Shown: one piece after another, positions 16,584 to 24,820 of the stretch
Layout of the letters: every line of letters begins with the position of its first letter
Position numbering within the stretch: the first letter of the stretch is position 1
Assembly: GCA_023270185.1 (NCBI GenBank)
Contig: JAGLCY010000096.1
Coordinates: 1-40,862 of the forward strand
Direction: 5' to 3'
Length of the DNA: 40,862 nucleotides
Source: Candidatus Krumholzibacteriia bacterium
GTDB lineage: Bacteria > Krumholzibacteriota > Krumholzibacteriia > LZORAL124-64-63
Translations under genes and position numbers: made by a program
The notes under the pieces: generated by a model
What the model saw: only the letters and a program-made list of their open reading frames with translations
Told to the model about the DNA's origin: nothing
The model's database searches: none

Positions 16584-18524
16584 ATGCTACCGATTGAATC
16601 GATTGCCGCACTGATTTTGGTATTTGCGCCGGGGGCCATTTGGTCCTTCCCTGTGTTTCGGAATTACGGATTCAGGTTCTCCGATAATCTGGTTTGGTGG
16701 TTGGCCGGTATTCAGGCGGCCGCACTTTCGACCTTATGGGTCGAGCGATTTGAATTTTTTACCTTCGTTTGTGTTTTTCTGACGTTCATGGTGCTTGTCA
16801 CGGTTATCCGACTCAGGGTGGTCGAAGATCGGTCCGCCAATTCCGACCTGACCGTCAGCGATGGATTCCTTGCCTCATTGATCGTCGTCGCCATATGGGT
16901 CCCGGCCAACGTCTATGCGGATGTGCCCAGAATAATCGATTCCCTCACCTATCACCTGCCGATGGCGGCCCAGTGGGTACAGACCCGATCGATTATGGCC
17001 CAGGACAGCGGGGTATGGTTCTATCCTGGCGGCTATGAATTGCTTACATCGGTGTTTTTCTTGATCGGGAGCGGAGACTTCCTGTGGTTTGTGCCGGACC
17101 TCCTCTCCTGGACCCTTCTGGTCGTTTCGATCCACAGTCTGTTTTCAACATTGGGGGTCAATCGGAACGCCTCCTCCCTCATGGTCGGAGCCATCGTCCT
17201 TAGCCCGGTGGTCCTGGTTTCCCTCTCCCGCGGATACAATGACCTGTTCGTGGCCGCGCTGGCCGTTTCGGCGGTAACGGCCTTCGCGCGCGCGGAACTC
17301 CAGGACAGTCGGCAGGCCCGGGCCACGGGATTGGTGTGCCTGGGTGCATTGGTCTGCACGAAATATTCCGCCTTTCTCCTGGTTCTGTTCCTGATTCCGT
17401 TTGTCGTCTTACGAAGGGGAAAAACATTTAGGCCTTTCGGGTGGCTCGAAACGTTCGCTATTATTGTGGCCGCCGTATTGTTGATGAGTTTCCCGTTGCG
17501 CAACCTCCTGATCACCGGGAATCCGATTTTCCCGGTAGGTGTCAAGGGCCTGATTCCGTGGGGAGATACCAGCCTCCTGGTGGCCAGTGTTCCGAAAATT
17601 AGCCCTGAACAATTGACTTCGACGGCCTTGATCCACCATCCGTGGGCCGTCTGGCGAATATTCTTCAGGGAGTTGGGGGAGTGGGCGGCGTTCCTGCCGG
17701 TGCTGGCCGCGCTAGCGGTGGCCTTCCGCCTTTTCAAGAATAGGGTTTTACATCTCGGCCGGATTGATTGTTTCGTGTTGGCCGCCGCTTTCCTGTCGTT
17801 GGTTGGGTTCATCACCCAACCCCTGGTCGTGGATAATCACCCTGGTTCCCTGGCGACGATATCGAGTGGAGTTTCCCTGCGATTCGGCCTGACCTGGATC
17901 ATTTTGGTGGCAGCGTGGTTCTTTTCAAAAATCCCGGTGCGCTTTTCCCTTATCACCGCTTCGGCCCTGTTTATCCTTCCTTTTGTGATCAATGATTTGT
18001 TCCAATACGCCGTGGTCATCCTGCTTGCCAACTTCGTGCTGTACCTGATCGGTCGGTTCTCCGGTCCTCGAATCACCTATGCGGGATTCCTGGTTCCCCT
18101 GGCTCTGGCGGCCGTGCCCCTCGTCGCGGATCACGCGAGACCCTTGCAGGCGGCCAATGCCTACACCGTTGCCTACATTTCCCAGGTCAAGTCGGGGATT
18201 GCAGAACACGTCCAGCAAAGCCGCTGTTCGCAGGTGATCATCCTTAGCACGGGCCTGAAGGCGTGGCCGCTGATCGGTCATGATTTGAAGAATCGGGTCG
18301 TGCAGGTGGGGATGTCACAGCCCGCCGAAGAATTCCGGCAACAGGCGAATCTTCACGATGCCACGATGATCATTGTCCCCAGGTTTATCCAGGATGGCAA
18401 GTGGCCGTCCCCGGGGAGGCCCTTCGCTGAAATGGAGCGAATAGGCCAGATTCTTGGGCCAGAATGGCGCGTTGGTTACGATGACGGCGTCGTCATCGCG
18501 TACACGAGAGGTAATGAGATTTAA
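16584..18524 (+). CDS. Polytopic membrane protein, GT-C glycosyltransferase-like
   Basis: A 646-residue protein with about a dozen hydrophobic segments and a soluble C-terminal part. The first large loop carries the acidic/histidine segment DSLTYHLPMAAQWVQTRSIM, followed by WFYPGGYELL. This arrangement is seen in GT-C (ArnT/PMT-like) glycosyltransferases that use polyprenyl-phosphate sugars. NLLITGNPIFPVG is also typical. It may add sugars to lipid or protein at the outer face of the inner membrane; acceptor and donor are unknown. It stands alone between two intergenic stretches. The start is ATG 16584 with AGGT some ten bases upstream. Confidence 0.7.
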   Translation: MLPIESIAALILVFAPGAIWSFPVFRNYGFRFSDNLVWWLAGIQAAALSTLWVERFEFFTFVCVFLTFMVLVTVIRLRVVEDRSANSDLTVSDGFLASLIVVAIWVPANVYADVPRIIDSLTYHLPMAAQWVQTRSIMAQDSGVWFYPGGYELLTSVFFLIGSGDFLWFVPDLLSWTLLVVSIHSLFSTLGVNRNASSLMVGAIVLSPVVLVSLSRGYNDLFVAALAVSAVTAFARAELQDSRQARATGLVCLGALVCTKYSAFLLVLFLIPFVVLRRGKTFRPFGWLETFAIIVAAVLLMSFPLRNLLITGNPIFPVGVKGLIPWGDTSLLVASVPKISPEQLTSTALIHHPWAVWRIFFRELGEWAAFLPVLAALAVAFRLFKNRVLHLGRIDCFVLAAAFLSLVGFITQPLVVDNHPGSLATISSGVSLRFGLTWIILVAAWFFSKIPVRFSLITASALFILPFVINDLFQYAVVILLANFVLYLIGRFSGPRITYAGFLVPLALAAVPLVADHARPLQAANAYTVAYISQVKSGIAEHVQQSRCSQVIILSTGLKAWPLIGHDLKNRVVQVGMSQPAEEFRQQANLHDATMIIVPRFIQDGKWPSPGRPFAEMERIGQILGPEWRVGYDDGVVIAYTRGNEI

Positions 18525-19019
18525 GCCATCTGTTCTCTCTGTCCCTCCTTTTTATTCATCCGAGTGCCCTAGCCTACGAATCAGGCTCATTGATCCTGTA
18601 GGACTCGACCCCGAGTAGTTCATGTCGTGTGTAGGGAAGTGTCGTCTTGGGATAATATGGCCAGTAGGTGGCGCGAGGGAGACCGACCCATCAAATTTAC
18701 CCCGAAGACCTCGAGGCTGAGTGACTACGCAGCCCTCCTGGTGTAGCGGTGATGCAGGCCACCGAGGAGCGGTGACGATCTGTTCGATGCCCTGTAACTA
18801 CCATTTAATCCATCTGAGCGTCCTACCCGGGATTTCACCCCCGTCTCTTGTCAAAACTCCATTTTTGTTCGTTTTGGGGGATGTGGCTTCAGTTTTCCTT
18901 TGGGGATGCAAAAAAATTGTATATTATTGTTTCCAAGGGTTTGCGGAGCCGGGCGACAGATGCCACTCCGCCGATAGAGTTTGAGAAGAGATTCTGCTTT
19001 GCTGCAGGGGCGTGGGGAT

Positions 19020-19088
19020 GCCTCGAAAACCTCTCAGACTTTCAGAATCTCTCAGAATTTGTGTCCGCCGATCGGATCTGGTTAACAG
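19020..19088 (+). repeat. 69-bp dispersed element, copy C
   Basis: Carries TCTCAGAATTTGTGTCCG and ends GGTTAACAG, best matching copy B. It lies within about 168 nt that are present upstream of this RRM gene but absent from the otherwise parallel region ahead of the second RRM gene. Confidence 0.5.
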
Positions 19089-19107
19089 CGACGACGGCGC
19101 GTCCATG

Positions 19108-19251
19108 GAATTCCCCCGACAGTCGGGGGAACCAAGGTTCGGCAAGCGAATTAATTGCCGAGCCAATTTGAAGCACAGCGGATCTGCCGGAAAAAGCTGG
19201 CGATCCTGAGTGCTTGGTTTAGTCGGCACGCCGACATTTGGAGAAAAGACC
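19108..19251 (+). promoter_or_regulatory. Structured mRNA leader of RRM gene 1
   Basis: A 144-nt leader with the same length and layout as 32218-32361. It has four hairpins: CCCCCGAC/GTCGGGGG (19113-19129), CGGCAA/TTGCCG (19140-19160), a long stem GGATC-GCCGG/CTGGC-GATCC with loop AAAAAG (19180-19206) and GTCGG/CCGAC (19222-19235). The last hairpin ends just ahead of the GGAG ribosome-binding site. Differences from the second leader keep the pairs, including a T-A to C-G exchange in the last stem. This suggests an RNA element controlling translation, perhaps by the RRM protein itself or by temperature. Confidence 0.65.
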
Positions 19252-19572
19252 TTGAAGAAGATCTACGTGGGCAACCTGCCCTTCAGCGCGACCGAAGACG
19301 ATGTCAAAGAACTGTTCGGTCAGCACGGCACGGTTCACTCCGTGGCCCTGATCATGGACCGTGAGACCGGCCGCCCCCGCGGTTTCGGTTTCATCGAAGT
19401 CGATGACGAAGCCCTTTCCGCCATGATCCAGAACCTGGACGGCAAGGAAATGGACGGCCGCGCGCTTCGCGTGAACGAGGCCCAGGACAAACCCCGTGGT
19501 GGCGGCGGCGGCGGCGGCGGCGGCCGTGGTGGCTACGGCGGCGGTGGCGGCGGTGGCGGCGACCGTTGGTAG
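19252..19572 (+). CDS. Glycine-rich RRM RNA-binding protein 1
   Basis: A 106-residue protein with one RNA-recognition motif: RNP2 is KKIYVGNLPFS and RNP1 is RPRGFGFIEVD. A glycine/arginine tail follows, ending GGGGDRW. These proteins bind single-stranded RNA, are often cold-induced in bacteria, and act in the cytoplasm. The start is TTG 19252, supported by GGAG eight bases upstream and by the identical start of the paralogue at 32362. The track's ATG at 19210 would read through the leader hairpin. Coding DNA, leader, 3' untranslated region and terminator are all closely related to the second copy, so this is a gene duplication. Confidence 0.92.
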   Translation: MKKIYVGNLPFSATEDDVKELFGQHGTVHSVALIMDRETGRPRGFGFIEVDDEALSAMIQNLDGKEMDGRALRVNEAQDKPRGGGGGGGGGRGGYGGGGGGGGDRW

Positions 19573-19604
19573 GTTAGTCAGTCAGCCCATGGGTTGATGA
19601 TTGG

Positions 19605-19639
19605 AACCCCGCTACTCATTGAGTGGCGGGGTTTTTTTT
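19605..19639 (+). terminator. Terminator of RRM gene 1
   Basis: AACCCCGC and GCGGGGTT pair, extended by ACTC/GAGT, around ATT, followed by eight T. The stretch from the stop codon to this stem is nearly identical in the second RRM copy. Confidence 0.9.
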
Positions 19640-19695
19640 GGAATTTGAGATGGAATATATTTCGTCGGTTTTGAGTAAACCTGGTGAGCCAATTC

Positions 19696-19764
19696 GCCCA
19701 AAATGATCTCTATGTTGATCTCGTTTTCTCAGAAACCGTGAAAGAAACTGTTTTCGTTCAACAA
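19696..19764 (+). repeat. 69-bp dispersed element, copy D
   Basis: GCCCAAA start, TTGATCTC, TCTCAGAAACCGTG and CTGTTTTCG match copy A closely. The end (GTTCAACAAG) is diverged. It lies about 205 nt upstream of the TetR gene. Confidence 0.6.
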
Positions 19765-19910
19765 GCTGGGATTCTTTCTGTTCCTGCAAGCTGAAACGGG
19801 ACAAGACATGAAAAGGGCTACTTCTCAAATACTTTGTTTGGGGATAAACCACATCGATGTGGTAGGCCAGGGCCAACTGCCGGGCCTTCGGGTTGTAGCG
19901 ACATAATTTC

Positions 19911-19940
19911 TTGACGTGAGTACGAAAAAACGTATATAGT
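19911..19940 (+). promoter_or_regulatory. Promoter of the TetR - radical SAM operon
   Basis: TTGACG, an 18-nt spacer, then TATAGT. The surrounding GTACGAAAAAACGTATATAGTATAGTACGTAC contains imperfect inverted repeats (TACG/CGTA), so the TetR product may repress its own promoter. Confidence 0.6.
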
Positions 19941-19970
19941 ATAGTACGTACCCAAGCAAATGAGTAATAT

Positions 19971-20543
19971 GTGAGTACACGAAATAAAATTCTACATTCG
20001 GCCCAACAACTATTTGGCCGGTATGGACTTAAAAAAGTCACAACCGATGACATTGCCCGTGAGGCCCAGGTCTCCAAGGCGACGATTTATAAAATCTACA
20101 AGAATAAACAGGCCATTCTGAAGGACGTGGTGGGTCACGAAATGGAAGTCATGTTGGCCAGCATCAGAGGCGCGGTCGATGCACAGGATACGGTTGAGGG
20201 GCGATTGCGTGCCCACCTCGTGACCAAGATCAAAACCGTTCATCAACTGATCAATCTGTACAACGTGACTAACGAAACGCTGGCCGAGCACTGGGGGCCG
20301 GCCCATCTCATGCGGGAGATGTTTATCCAGGAGGAGTCTCGGATTCTGGAGGAAATAATGATCAAGGGTATGGAAACCGGGGAGTTGGAAATCGCGAATG
20401 TGAAAATCACCGCGAGTTTCATGGTGATCTCACTTCAGTCCCTGGAATCCCCATGGGCCATCGAGGGATTGAATGTGACCGTGGAAGAACAGGTTGAGTT
20501 CATGCTGGAGTTGATGATGAACGGTCTGCGGAAAAGGAATTAA
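19971..20543 (+). CDS. TetR/AcrR family regulator
   Basis: A 190-residue protein with a standard TetR DNA-binding domain: ILHSAQQLFGRYGLKKVTTD, then DIAREAQVSKATIYKIYKNK and QAILKDVV. A helical ligand domain follows. The start is GTG 19971, which gives the usual short leader MSTRNK. It is the first gene of a three-gene operon and lies 15 nt before the radical SAM gene. Its promoter lies just upstream, so autoregulation is likely. The inducer is probably linked to the substrate of the two enzymes, but is unknown. Confidence 0.9.
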   Translation: MSTRNKILHSAQQLFGRYGLKKVTTDDIAREAQVSKATIYKIYKNKQAILKDVVGHEMEVMLASIRGAVDAQDTVEGRLRAHLVTKIKTVHQLINLYNVTNETLAEHWGPAHLMREMFIQEESRILEEIMIKGMETGELEIANVKITASFMVISLQSLESPWAIEGLNVTVEEQVEFMLELMMNGLRKRN

Positions 20544-20558
20544 CAAAGGAGAGAGCTC

Positions 20559-22046
20559 GTGAAGGCACTGCTGATTTACCCTGACTATCCCGATACCTTC
20601 TGGGGTTTTCGCAGCGCTCTGAAGCTGGTTGACAAGAAAGCCAGTGAGCCACCGCTGGGCCTTCTAACCGTGGCCGCCTTGCTGCCCGCCGATTGGGATC
20701 TGAAACTCATCGACATTAAAGTGGACGCGCTGGATGACTCCGACATCCAGGGGGCTGACCTGGTTTTCATCAGTGCCATGTCGATTCAAAAAGATTCGGC
20801 CAAAGACGTTATTGCTCGCTGCCGCCGACTGGGAGTCAAAACCGTTGCCGGCGGTCCCCTGTTCACGACCTGCCCGGAAGATTTTCCTGAAGTTGATCAC
20901 CTGGTTCTGGGTGAGGCGGAGATCACCTTGGCTCCGTTCCTGGAGGATCTGGCCAATGGCGCCGCCCTCCACATATACCGGACGGACCGGCGACCGGCCA
21001 TCCGGCGATCTCCCTTGCCGCGTTACGATCTGATAGATATCCATCAGTACGCAACCATGGACCTCCAATACTCCCGGGGCTGTCCTTTCGACTGTGAGTT
21101 CTGCGATATCACATCCCTGTTTGGGCACAAGGTTCGGACCAAGAGCACTTCCCAGGTTCTCAGGGAACTCCAGAACTTCTACGCCATGGGTTGGCGTGGC
21201 ACGGTGTTCTTCGTCGATGACAACTTCATCGGGGACAAGGTTCGACTCAAGCAGGATATTTTGCCGGCCATCATCGAGTTCATGAAGGCCAGGGACTATC
21301 CCTTCGGACTCAGTACCCAGCTTTCCATCAATCTGGCTGACGACCCGGAGCTCATGCAGCTCATGCGGGAGGCCGGATTTGCAGGGGTTTTCGTGGGCAT
21401 CGAAACCCCGCACGAGGGGAGCCTGGCGGAATGCGGCAAGGTGCAGAACGAGGGGCGTGATCTGCTTGATTCGGTGGCCAGGATCCAGAAGGCCGGCCTG
21501 GAGGTCAAGGCCGGGTTCATCATCGGGTTCGATAGTGACCCCAATACTATTTTTGAACAGATCAGTCAGTTCATCGCCGCCTCGGGCATCGTCACTGCCA
21601 TGGTCGGGTTGCTGAACGCGCCGCGCGGCACTCGCCTCTATCAGCGCCTGAGTCGGGAAGGCCGGCTCCGGCAGGAGGCCACCGGTGACAATACGGACTG
21701 CTCCTTGAATTTCGTGCCGAAAATGAATCCCTCGACCCTCATCTCAGGCTACAAGCAAGTGCTTAAAAGCATCTACTCGGCCGGTCCTTATTATGATCGT
21801 GTCGGGAGTTTTTTGAAGAAGTTCACCAAGGCCGGTCCCCGACGGCGATTGGGGCGAATCCAGCGCAAAGATGTCATCGGCCTGTTTCGCTCGATCTACA
21901 CTCTCGGTCTGCGCGGAAACAGTCGGCGGCAGTACTGGCGGCTGTTTTTCGAAACCCTATTCCTGCGTCCCCAACTCTTCTCTTTGGCCATGACCTATGC
22001 TGTCTATGGGCACCACTTCCGTTCCGTCTACAGGGAACATCTGTAG
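20559..22046 (+). CDS. B12-binding-type radical SAM protein with DUF4070-like tail
   Basis: A 495-residue enzyme. Residues 1 to about 140 form a cobalamin-binding-like Rossmann domain (PPLGLLTVAALLPADWDLKL, VAGGPLFTTCPEDFPEVDHL) without the D-x-H-x-x-G cobalamin motif. The radical SAM domain follows with the iron-sulfur motif CPFDCEFCDI and FFVDDNFIGDK. The C-terminal region (RGTRLYQRLSREGRLRQE to the basic end) fits DUF4070-type proteins, a group that includes HpnR-like lipid methylases. The substrate here is unknown. The start is GTG 20559 with AAAGGAGAG upstream. It is in an operon with TetR and nitronate monooxygenase. Confidence 0.85.
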   Translation: MKALLIYPDYPDTFWGFRSALKLVDKKASEPPLGLLTVAALLPADWDLKLIDIKVDALDDSDIQGADLVFISAMSIQKDSAKDVIARCRRLGVKTVAGGPLFTTCPEDFPEVDHLVLGEAEITLAPFLEDLANGAALHIYRTDRRPAIRRSPLPRYDLIDIHQYATMDLQYSRGCPFDCEFCDITSLFGHKVRTKSTSQVLRELQNFYAMGWRGTVFFVDDNFIGDKVRLKQDILPAIIEFMKARDYPFGLSTQLSINLADDPELMQLMREAGFAGVFVGIETPHEGSLAECGKVQNEGRDLLDSVARIQKAGLEVKAGFIIGFDSDPNTIFEQISQFIAASGIVTAMVGLLNAPRGTRLYQRLSREGRLRQEATGDNTDCSLNFVPKMNPSTLISGYKQVLKSIYSAGPYYDRVGSFLKKFTKAGPRRRLGRIQRKDVIGLFRSIYTLGLRGNSRRQYWRLFFETLFLRPQLFSLAMTYAVYGHHFRSVYREHL

Positions 22047-22060
22047 GAGGAGATAGAGTC

Positions 22061-23168
22061 ATGAACGGCATGCCCGGGCTGAAAATCGGATCCATGGAAA
22101 TCAAGCTTCCCATCATCCAGGGCGGTATGGGGGTGGGGGTTTCCCTTTCAGGTTTGGCCGCGAGTGTCTCCAACGCGGGGGGGGCTCGGGGTTATTGCCG
22201 CGGCCGGTATCGGGCTCCTGGAACGGGGAAAGGCCCACGACCTTAAAAATGCCAATCGCCGTTGCCTGGCAAGGGAAGTCCTGCGTGCCCGGAAAGTGAC
22301 CAAGGGTCCAGTCGGCATCAATCTCATGGCTGCGATGAGCGATTTTGACGATCTGATCGCTACCTCGATGGAGGTTGGTGTCGATGTCGTTTTTGTGGGG
22401 GCCGGTCTGCCCCTGAAGATTCCCACTACCGTGACCCTGGAACAGCTCCGGGAATCGTCCACTCGATTCGTTCCGAAAGTTTCCTCCGTACGGGCGGTCG
22501 AATTGATTCTGCAATACTGGAGTCGCCATTACGGCCAAGTGCCGGAGGCTTTCGTTCTGGAAGGGCCCAGGGCGGGCGGACATCTTGGTTTCAAAAAGGA
22601 GCAACTGGGAGACCCGAAATTCTCTCTCGAGAAAATGTTGCCGGGGGTGGTGCGGGCCGTGGCGCCCTACGAGGATAAGTGGGGCAGGCGCATACCGGTG
22701 ATCGCCGCGGGAGGGATCTATTCGGGTGCGGATATTTTCGCCTGCCTCGAACTGGGGGCCGCAGGAGTTAAGATGGGCACCCGTTTCGTGGGCACCCACG
22801 AATGCGATGCCCATCCGAACTTCAAGGAGGCCTACCTGCGTTGTGAAGAAAATGATCTACAGATCATTGATAGTCCGGTCGGTTTGCCTGGCCGGGCCAT
22901 CGGCAACAAATACCTTTCCGATGTGGCCAAGGGAGTCATGAAACCCTGCCGGTGTGCGTGGCAATGCCTGAAGACCTGCAATGTCAGGGAAGCGCCGTAC
23001 TGCATAGCCTGGGCACTTAAGCAGGCCAAAGAGGGCGATTTCCGGAATGGCTTCGCGTTCGCCGGCAGCAACGCTTTTCGGGTGAAGAAACTCGTTTCGG
23101 TGAAGTCGTTGATGACCTCGCTCGTTCAGGAGTTTGAGACTGCGGCTTTACAAGCCAGCTGCCCATAG
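22061..23168 (+). pseudogene. Nitronate monooxygenase-like gene, frameshifted at a G8 tract
   Basis: FMN-dependent nitronate monooxygenase / 2-nitropropane dioxygenase family. The first frame gives KLPIIQGGMGVGVSLSGLAA and SVSNAGG. The natural continuation LGVIAAAGIGLLERG is one frame over. The shift falls in eight consecutive G at 22177-22184; seven would restore one open frame. The rest is intact: GPVGINLMAAMSDFDDLIAT, LEGPRAGGHLGF, PVIAAGGIYSGADI, GAAGVKMGTRFVGTHECDAH, and a cysteine-rich part KPCRCAWQCLKTCN. ATG 22061 has GGAGGAG upstream. It could be a sequencing slip, a phase-variable gene or a fresh pseudogene. It is the last gene of the TetR - radical SAM operon. Confidence 0.85.
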
Positions 23169-23308
23169 CCAAAACCCTATAACTCTCCCCGCCAACCTCC
23201 AATTTCCATCCACGCCCACCTTCTTAACATAATTCTGCCCCCGGGGGGCATCCCGGACCAGGATTCTTCCATTAAATACTTCCATGTTTTTATTTGGGGT
23301 TTCTAAAC

Positions 23309-23342
23309 TGAACTTGCCTTTTTCCAGATATCTCGATTGTGC
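23309..23342. repeat. Short dispersed motif, copy 2
   Basis: TGAACTTGCCTT...TTCCAGATATCTCGATTGTGC, matching 16018-16053 with small differences. Confidence 0.45.
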
Positions 23343-23576
23343 TACAGGCCGATGCCAGATTAATTAGGTGACAGATTCCCTCTCCTGGCCCGGACACGGT
23401 CCACAAACGGGAGGAAAATGTCATGTCATTCTGGAAGCCAACCAAGACCAAGAAAAGGGAACCCCGGCCCCAATGCACAGACACAATTTCAGAAGCACAA
23501 CCGAAGGAATTCAGGAAATAATTGGATCATTCTATGATTTATTGGATAAAAATAGCTGGTAATTATCCTAAAAATC

Positions 23577-23605
23577 TTGACAGGGGCAATTTTAATTGCT
23601 TTAAT
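23577..23605 (+). promoter_or_regulatory. Fic promoter with palindrome in the spacer
   Basis: TTGACA, a 17-nt spacer and TTTAAT form a near-consensus promoter. The spacer holds the perfect inverted repeat GCAATT-TT-AATTGC (23586-23599), a good operator position. The Fic protein's own C-terminal winged-helix-like part is a candidate binder. Confidence 0.65.
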
Positions 23606-23677
23606 GGCTAAAAACTGCCAAAAAAGAGCCGAAAAACGGAAAATGAGCTAATGATTGGGCTACATGCGGAGGGACCT

Positions 23678-24724
23678 ATGAAATCTCTGACCCCCGAATT
23701 TTTGGACGCTCTCACTTTCAGCGATCGGCAGATGGCCTCATTGGCTCTGATCGGCACATTTCAAGGAAAGCAGGCACTTTACGGGGAGCAGCTTCCGGAT
23801 ATCCTCAAGGCCATGCGCAAGATTGCCCAAGTGGAATCGGCCGAGTCATCCAATAGGATTGAAGGTATTGAAGCTCCACGAAAGCGCATTCAGGGTATCG
23901 TTCTGGAGAGCACGAACCCGGAAAACAGGCCCGAGCAGGAAATTGCAGGGTACCGGGATGCTCTGGCTTTGGTCCACGAGTCGGCCAAGGAGATGGATTT
24001 CTCGATAGGTGTGATCCGACAACTGCATACAGTGATGTATCGTTATCTCCCCCAACCTGGAGGGTCCTGGAAACCAACGGACAATGAGATCATCGAACGC
24101 AATTCGGATGGTTCGCGGGTCGTTCGCTTCCGCCCGGTTTCAGCTGTGGGGACACCCCATGCGATGGAGGATCTGACACAGGGCTTCAAGCGGGCGTTCC
24201 ATTCCGAAGAGCGCCCCGGCCTCATCGTGGGGCCGTTGGCTGTTCTCGATTTCCTTTGTATCCATCCTTTTTCGGATGGGAATGGGCGGACCTCCCGGTT
24301 GCTGACTCTTCAGCTTCTCTACAAAATGGGGTTCGAAGTTGGGCGCTTCATCAGTCTCGAACGTGTCATTGAGGAGTCCAAGAAAACTTATTACGAGGCC
24401 TTGAGGGTCAGTTCAGAGGGGTGGCACGAAGGAACTCATGATCCTCATCCCTGGTTGAACTATTTCTGGGGAGTTCTCATTAGAGCCTACTCGGAATTTT
24501 CGGACCGGGTCGGGGCACTAAACCGTGGGGCGGGAGGAAAAGCAGCTCAAGTGCGCAAGGCCGTCAACCGTATGACCAGACCATTTTCCTTGTCGGATCT
24601 TCAGGCTGAATGCCCCGGTATCAGTCTGCCTACGATCAAGCGGGAGTTGGGTGCAATGAAGGAAGAGGGCTTGGTCATGCTCACAGGGCGGGGACGTGGA
24701 GCCAAGTGGAGCCGGTTGGACTAG
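23678..24724 (+). CDS. Fic family protein (AMP-transferase type, class II)
   Basis: About 348 residues. The inhibitory helix motif (S/T-x-x-x-E-G/N) occurs N-terminally as SSNRIEGI, which makes it a class II Fic protein. The catalytic loop HPFSDGNGRTSR is complete, so transfer of AMP (or another nucleotide) to a protein hydroxyl is expected. The C-terminus (VRKAVNRMTRPFSLSDLQAE, ISLPTIKRELGAMKEEGLVM) looks like a winged-helix DNA-binding domain. The start is chosen at ATG 23678, with GGAGGG four bases upstream; the track's ATG 23651 lacks such a site. No separate antitoxin gene is adjacent. The target protein is unknown. Confidence 0.9.
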   Translation: MKSLTPEFLDALTFSDRQMASLALIGTFQGKQALYGEQLPDILKAMRKIAQVESAESSNRIEGIEAPRKRIQGIVLESTNPENRPEQEIAGYRDALALVHESAKEMDFSIGVIRQLHTVMYRYLPQPGGSWKPTDNEIIERNSDGSRVVRFRPVSAVGTPHAMEDLTQGFKRAFHSEERPGLIVGPLAVLDFLCIHPFSDGNGRTSRLLTLQLLYKMGFEVGRFISLERVIEESKKTYYEALRVSSEGWHEGTHDPHPWLNYFWGVLIRAYSEFSDRVGALNRGAGGKAAQVRKAVNRMTRPFSLSDLQAECPGISLPTIKRELGAMKEEGLVMLTGRGRGAKWSRLD

Positions 24725-24729
24725 GCCTT

Positions 24730-24764
24730 GATATGTCGAAAAAAACCAGATGTATCGACATGTC
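24730..24764. repeat. 10-bp inverted repeat between convergent genes
   Basis: GATATGTCGA and TCGACATGTC pair with one mismatch around a 15-nt spacer, between the ends of the Fic gene and the barrel operon. It may help stop transcription, though there is no clear T-run. Confidence 0.35.
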
Positions 24765-24820
24765 ACCCATCACGGCAGGCTCAACTTGCCGCGACATCGT
24801 GTTCGCGCAAAACCAGACCA

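Larger units (their letters stand above)
18525..19251 (+). other. Intergenic region and 5' region of the first RRM gene
   Basis: No gene with recognisable features is present from 18525 to about 18900. A short frame (MASRWREGDRPIKFTP..., near 18657) is broken by stops and could be gene debris. A 13-bp piece (AGCGTCCTACCCG, 18818-18830) matches the start of the 25-bp repeat region at 16114. From 18900 there is an AT-rich promoter-like stretch (ATTGTATATTATTG) echoed ahead of the second RRM gene, then element copy C and the structured leader. Confidence 0.5.
19573..19970 (+). other. Intergenic region before the second TetR operon
   Basis: Holds the RRM terminator, element copy D (19696-19764), a perfect 16-bp palindrome ACCACATCGATGTGGT (19848-19863) and the TetR promoter (19911-19940). 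A minus-strand reading through 19770-19920 (NPKARQLALAYHIDVVYPQ) could be a gene fragment, but no family is certain. Confidence 0.5.
23169..23677 (+). other. Intergenic region between the operon and the Fic gene
   Basis: No supported gene is present (the 64-codon frame at 23368 has no family features or ribosome-binding site). It holds a GC hairpin TGCCCCC-G-GGGGGCA (23236-23250) without a T-run, the short dispersed motif copy 2 (23309-23342) and the Fic promoter with its palindrome. Confidence 0.5.

Noticed and set aside
17033-17815. 260-codon minus-strand ORF
   Set aside because: It lies antisense to the GT-C-like membrane protein and has the arginine/threonine-rich composition of a shadow frame.
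18818-18830. Third copy of the 25-bp direct repeat
   Set aside because: Only about 13 bp match; this is too short to call a copy.
14421-19764. CRISPR array from the repeated 69-bp element
   Set aside because: The copies are diverged, kilobases apart and separated by genes; no regular spacers or cas genes are present.
19616-20077. 153-codon minus-strand ORF as a transposase
   Set aside because: NPKARQLALAYHIDVVYP is suggestive, but the frame runs into the TetR gene region and no catalytic motif is seen.
20664-21413. 249-codon minus-strand ORF
   Set aside because: It lies antisense to the radical SAM gene, whose motifs are unambiguous.
23368-23562. 64-codon ORF before the Fic gene as a possible antitoxin
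   Set aside because: It has no ribosome-binding site and no antitoxin-like motif. The Fic protein already carries its inhibitory helix (class II), so no separate antitoxin is needed.
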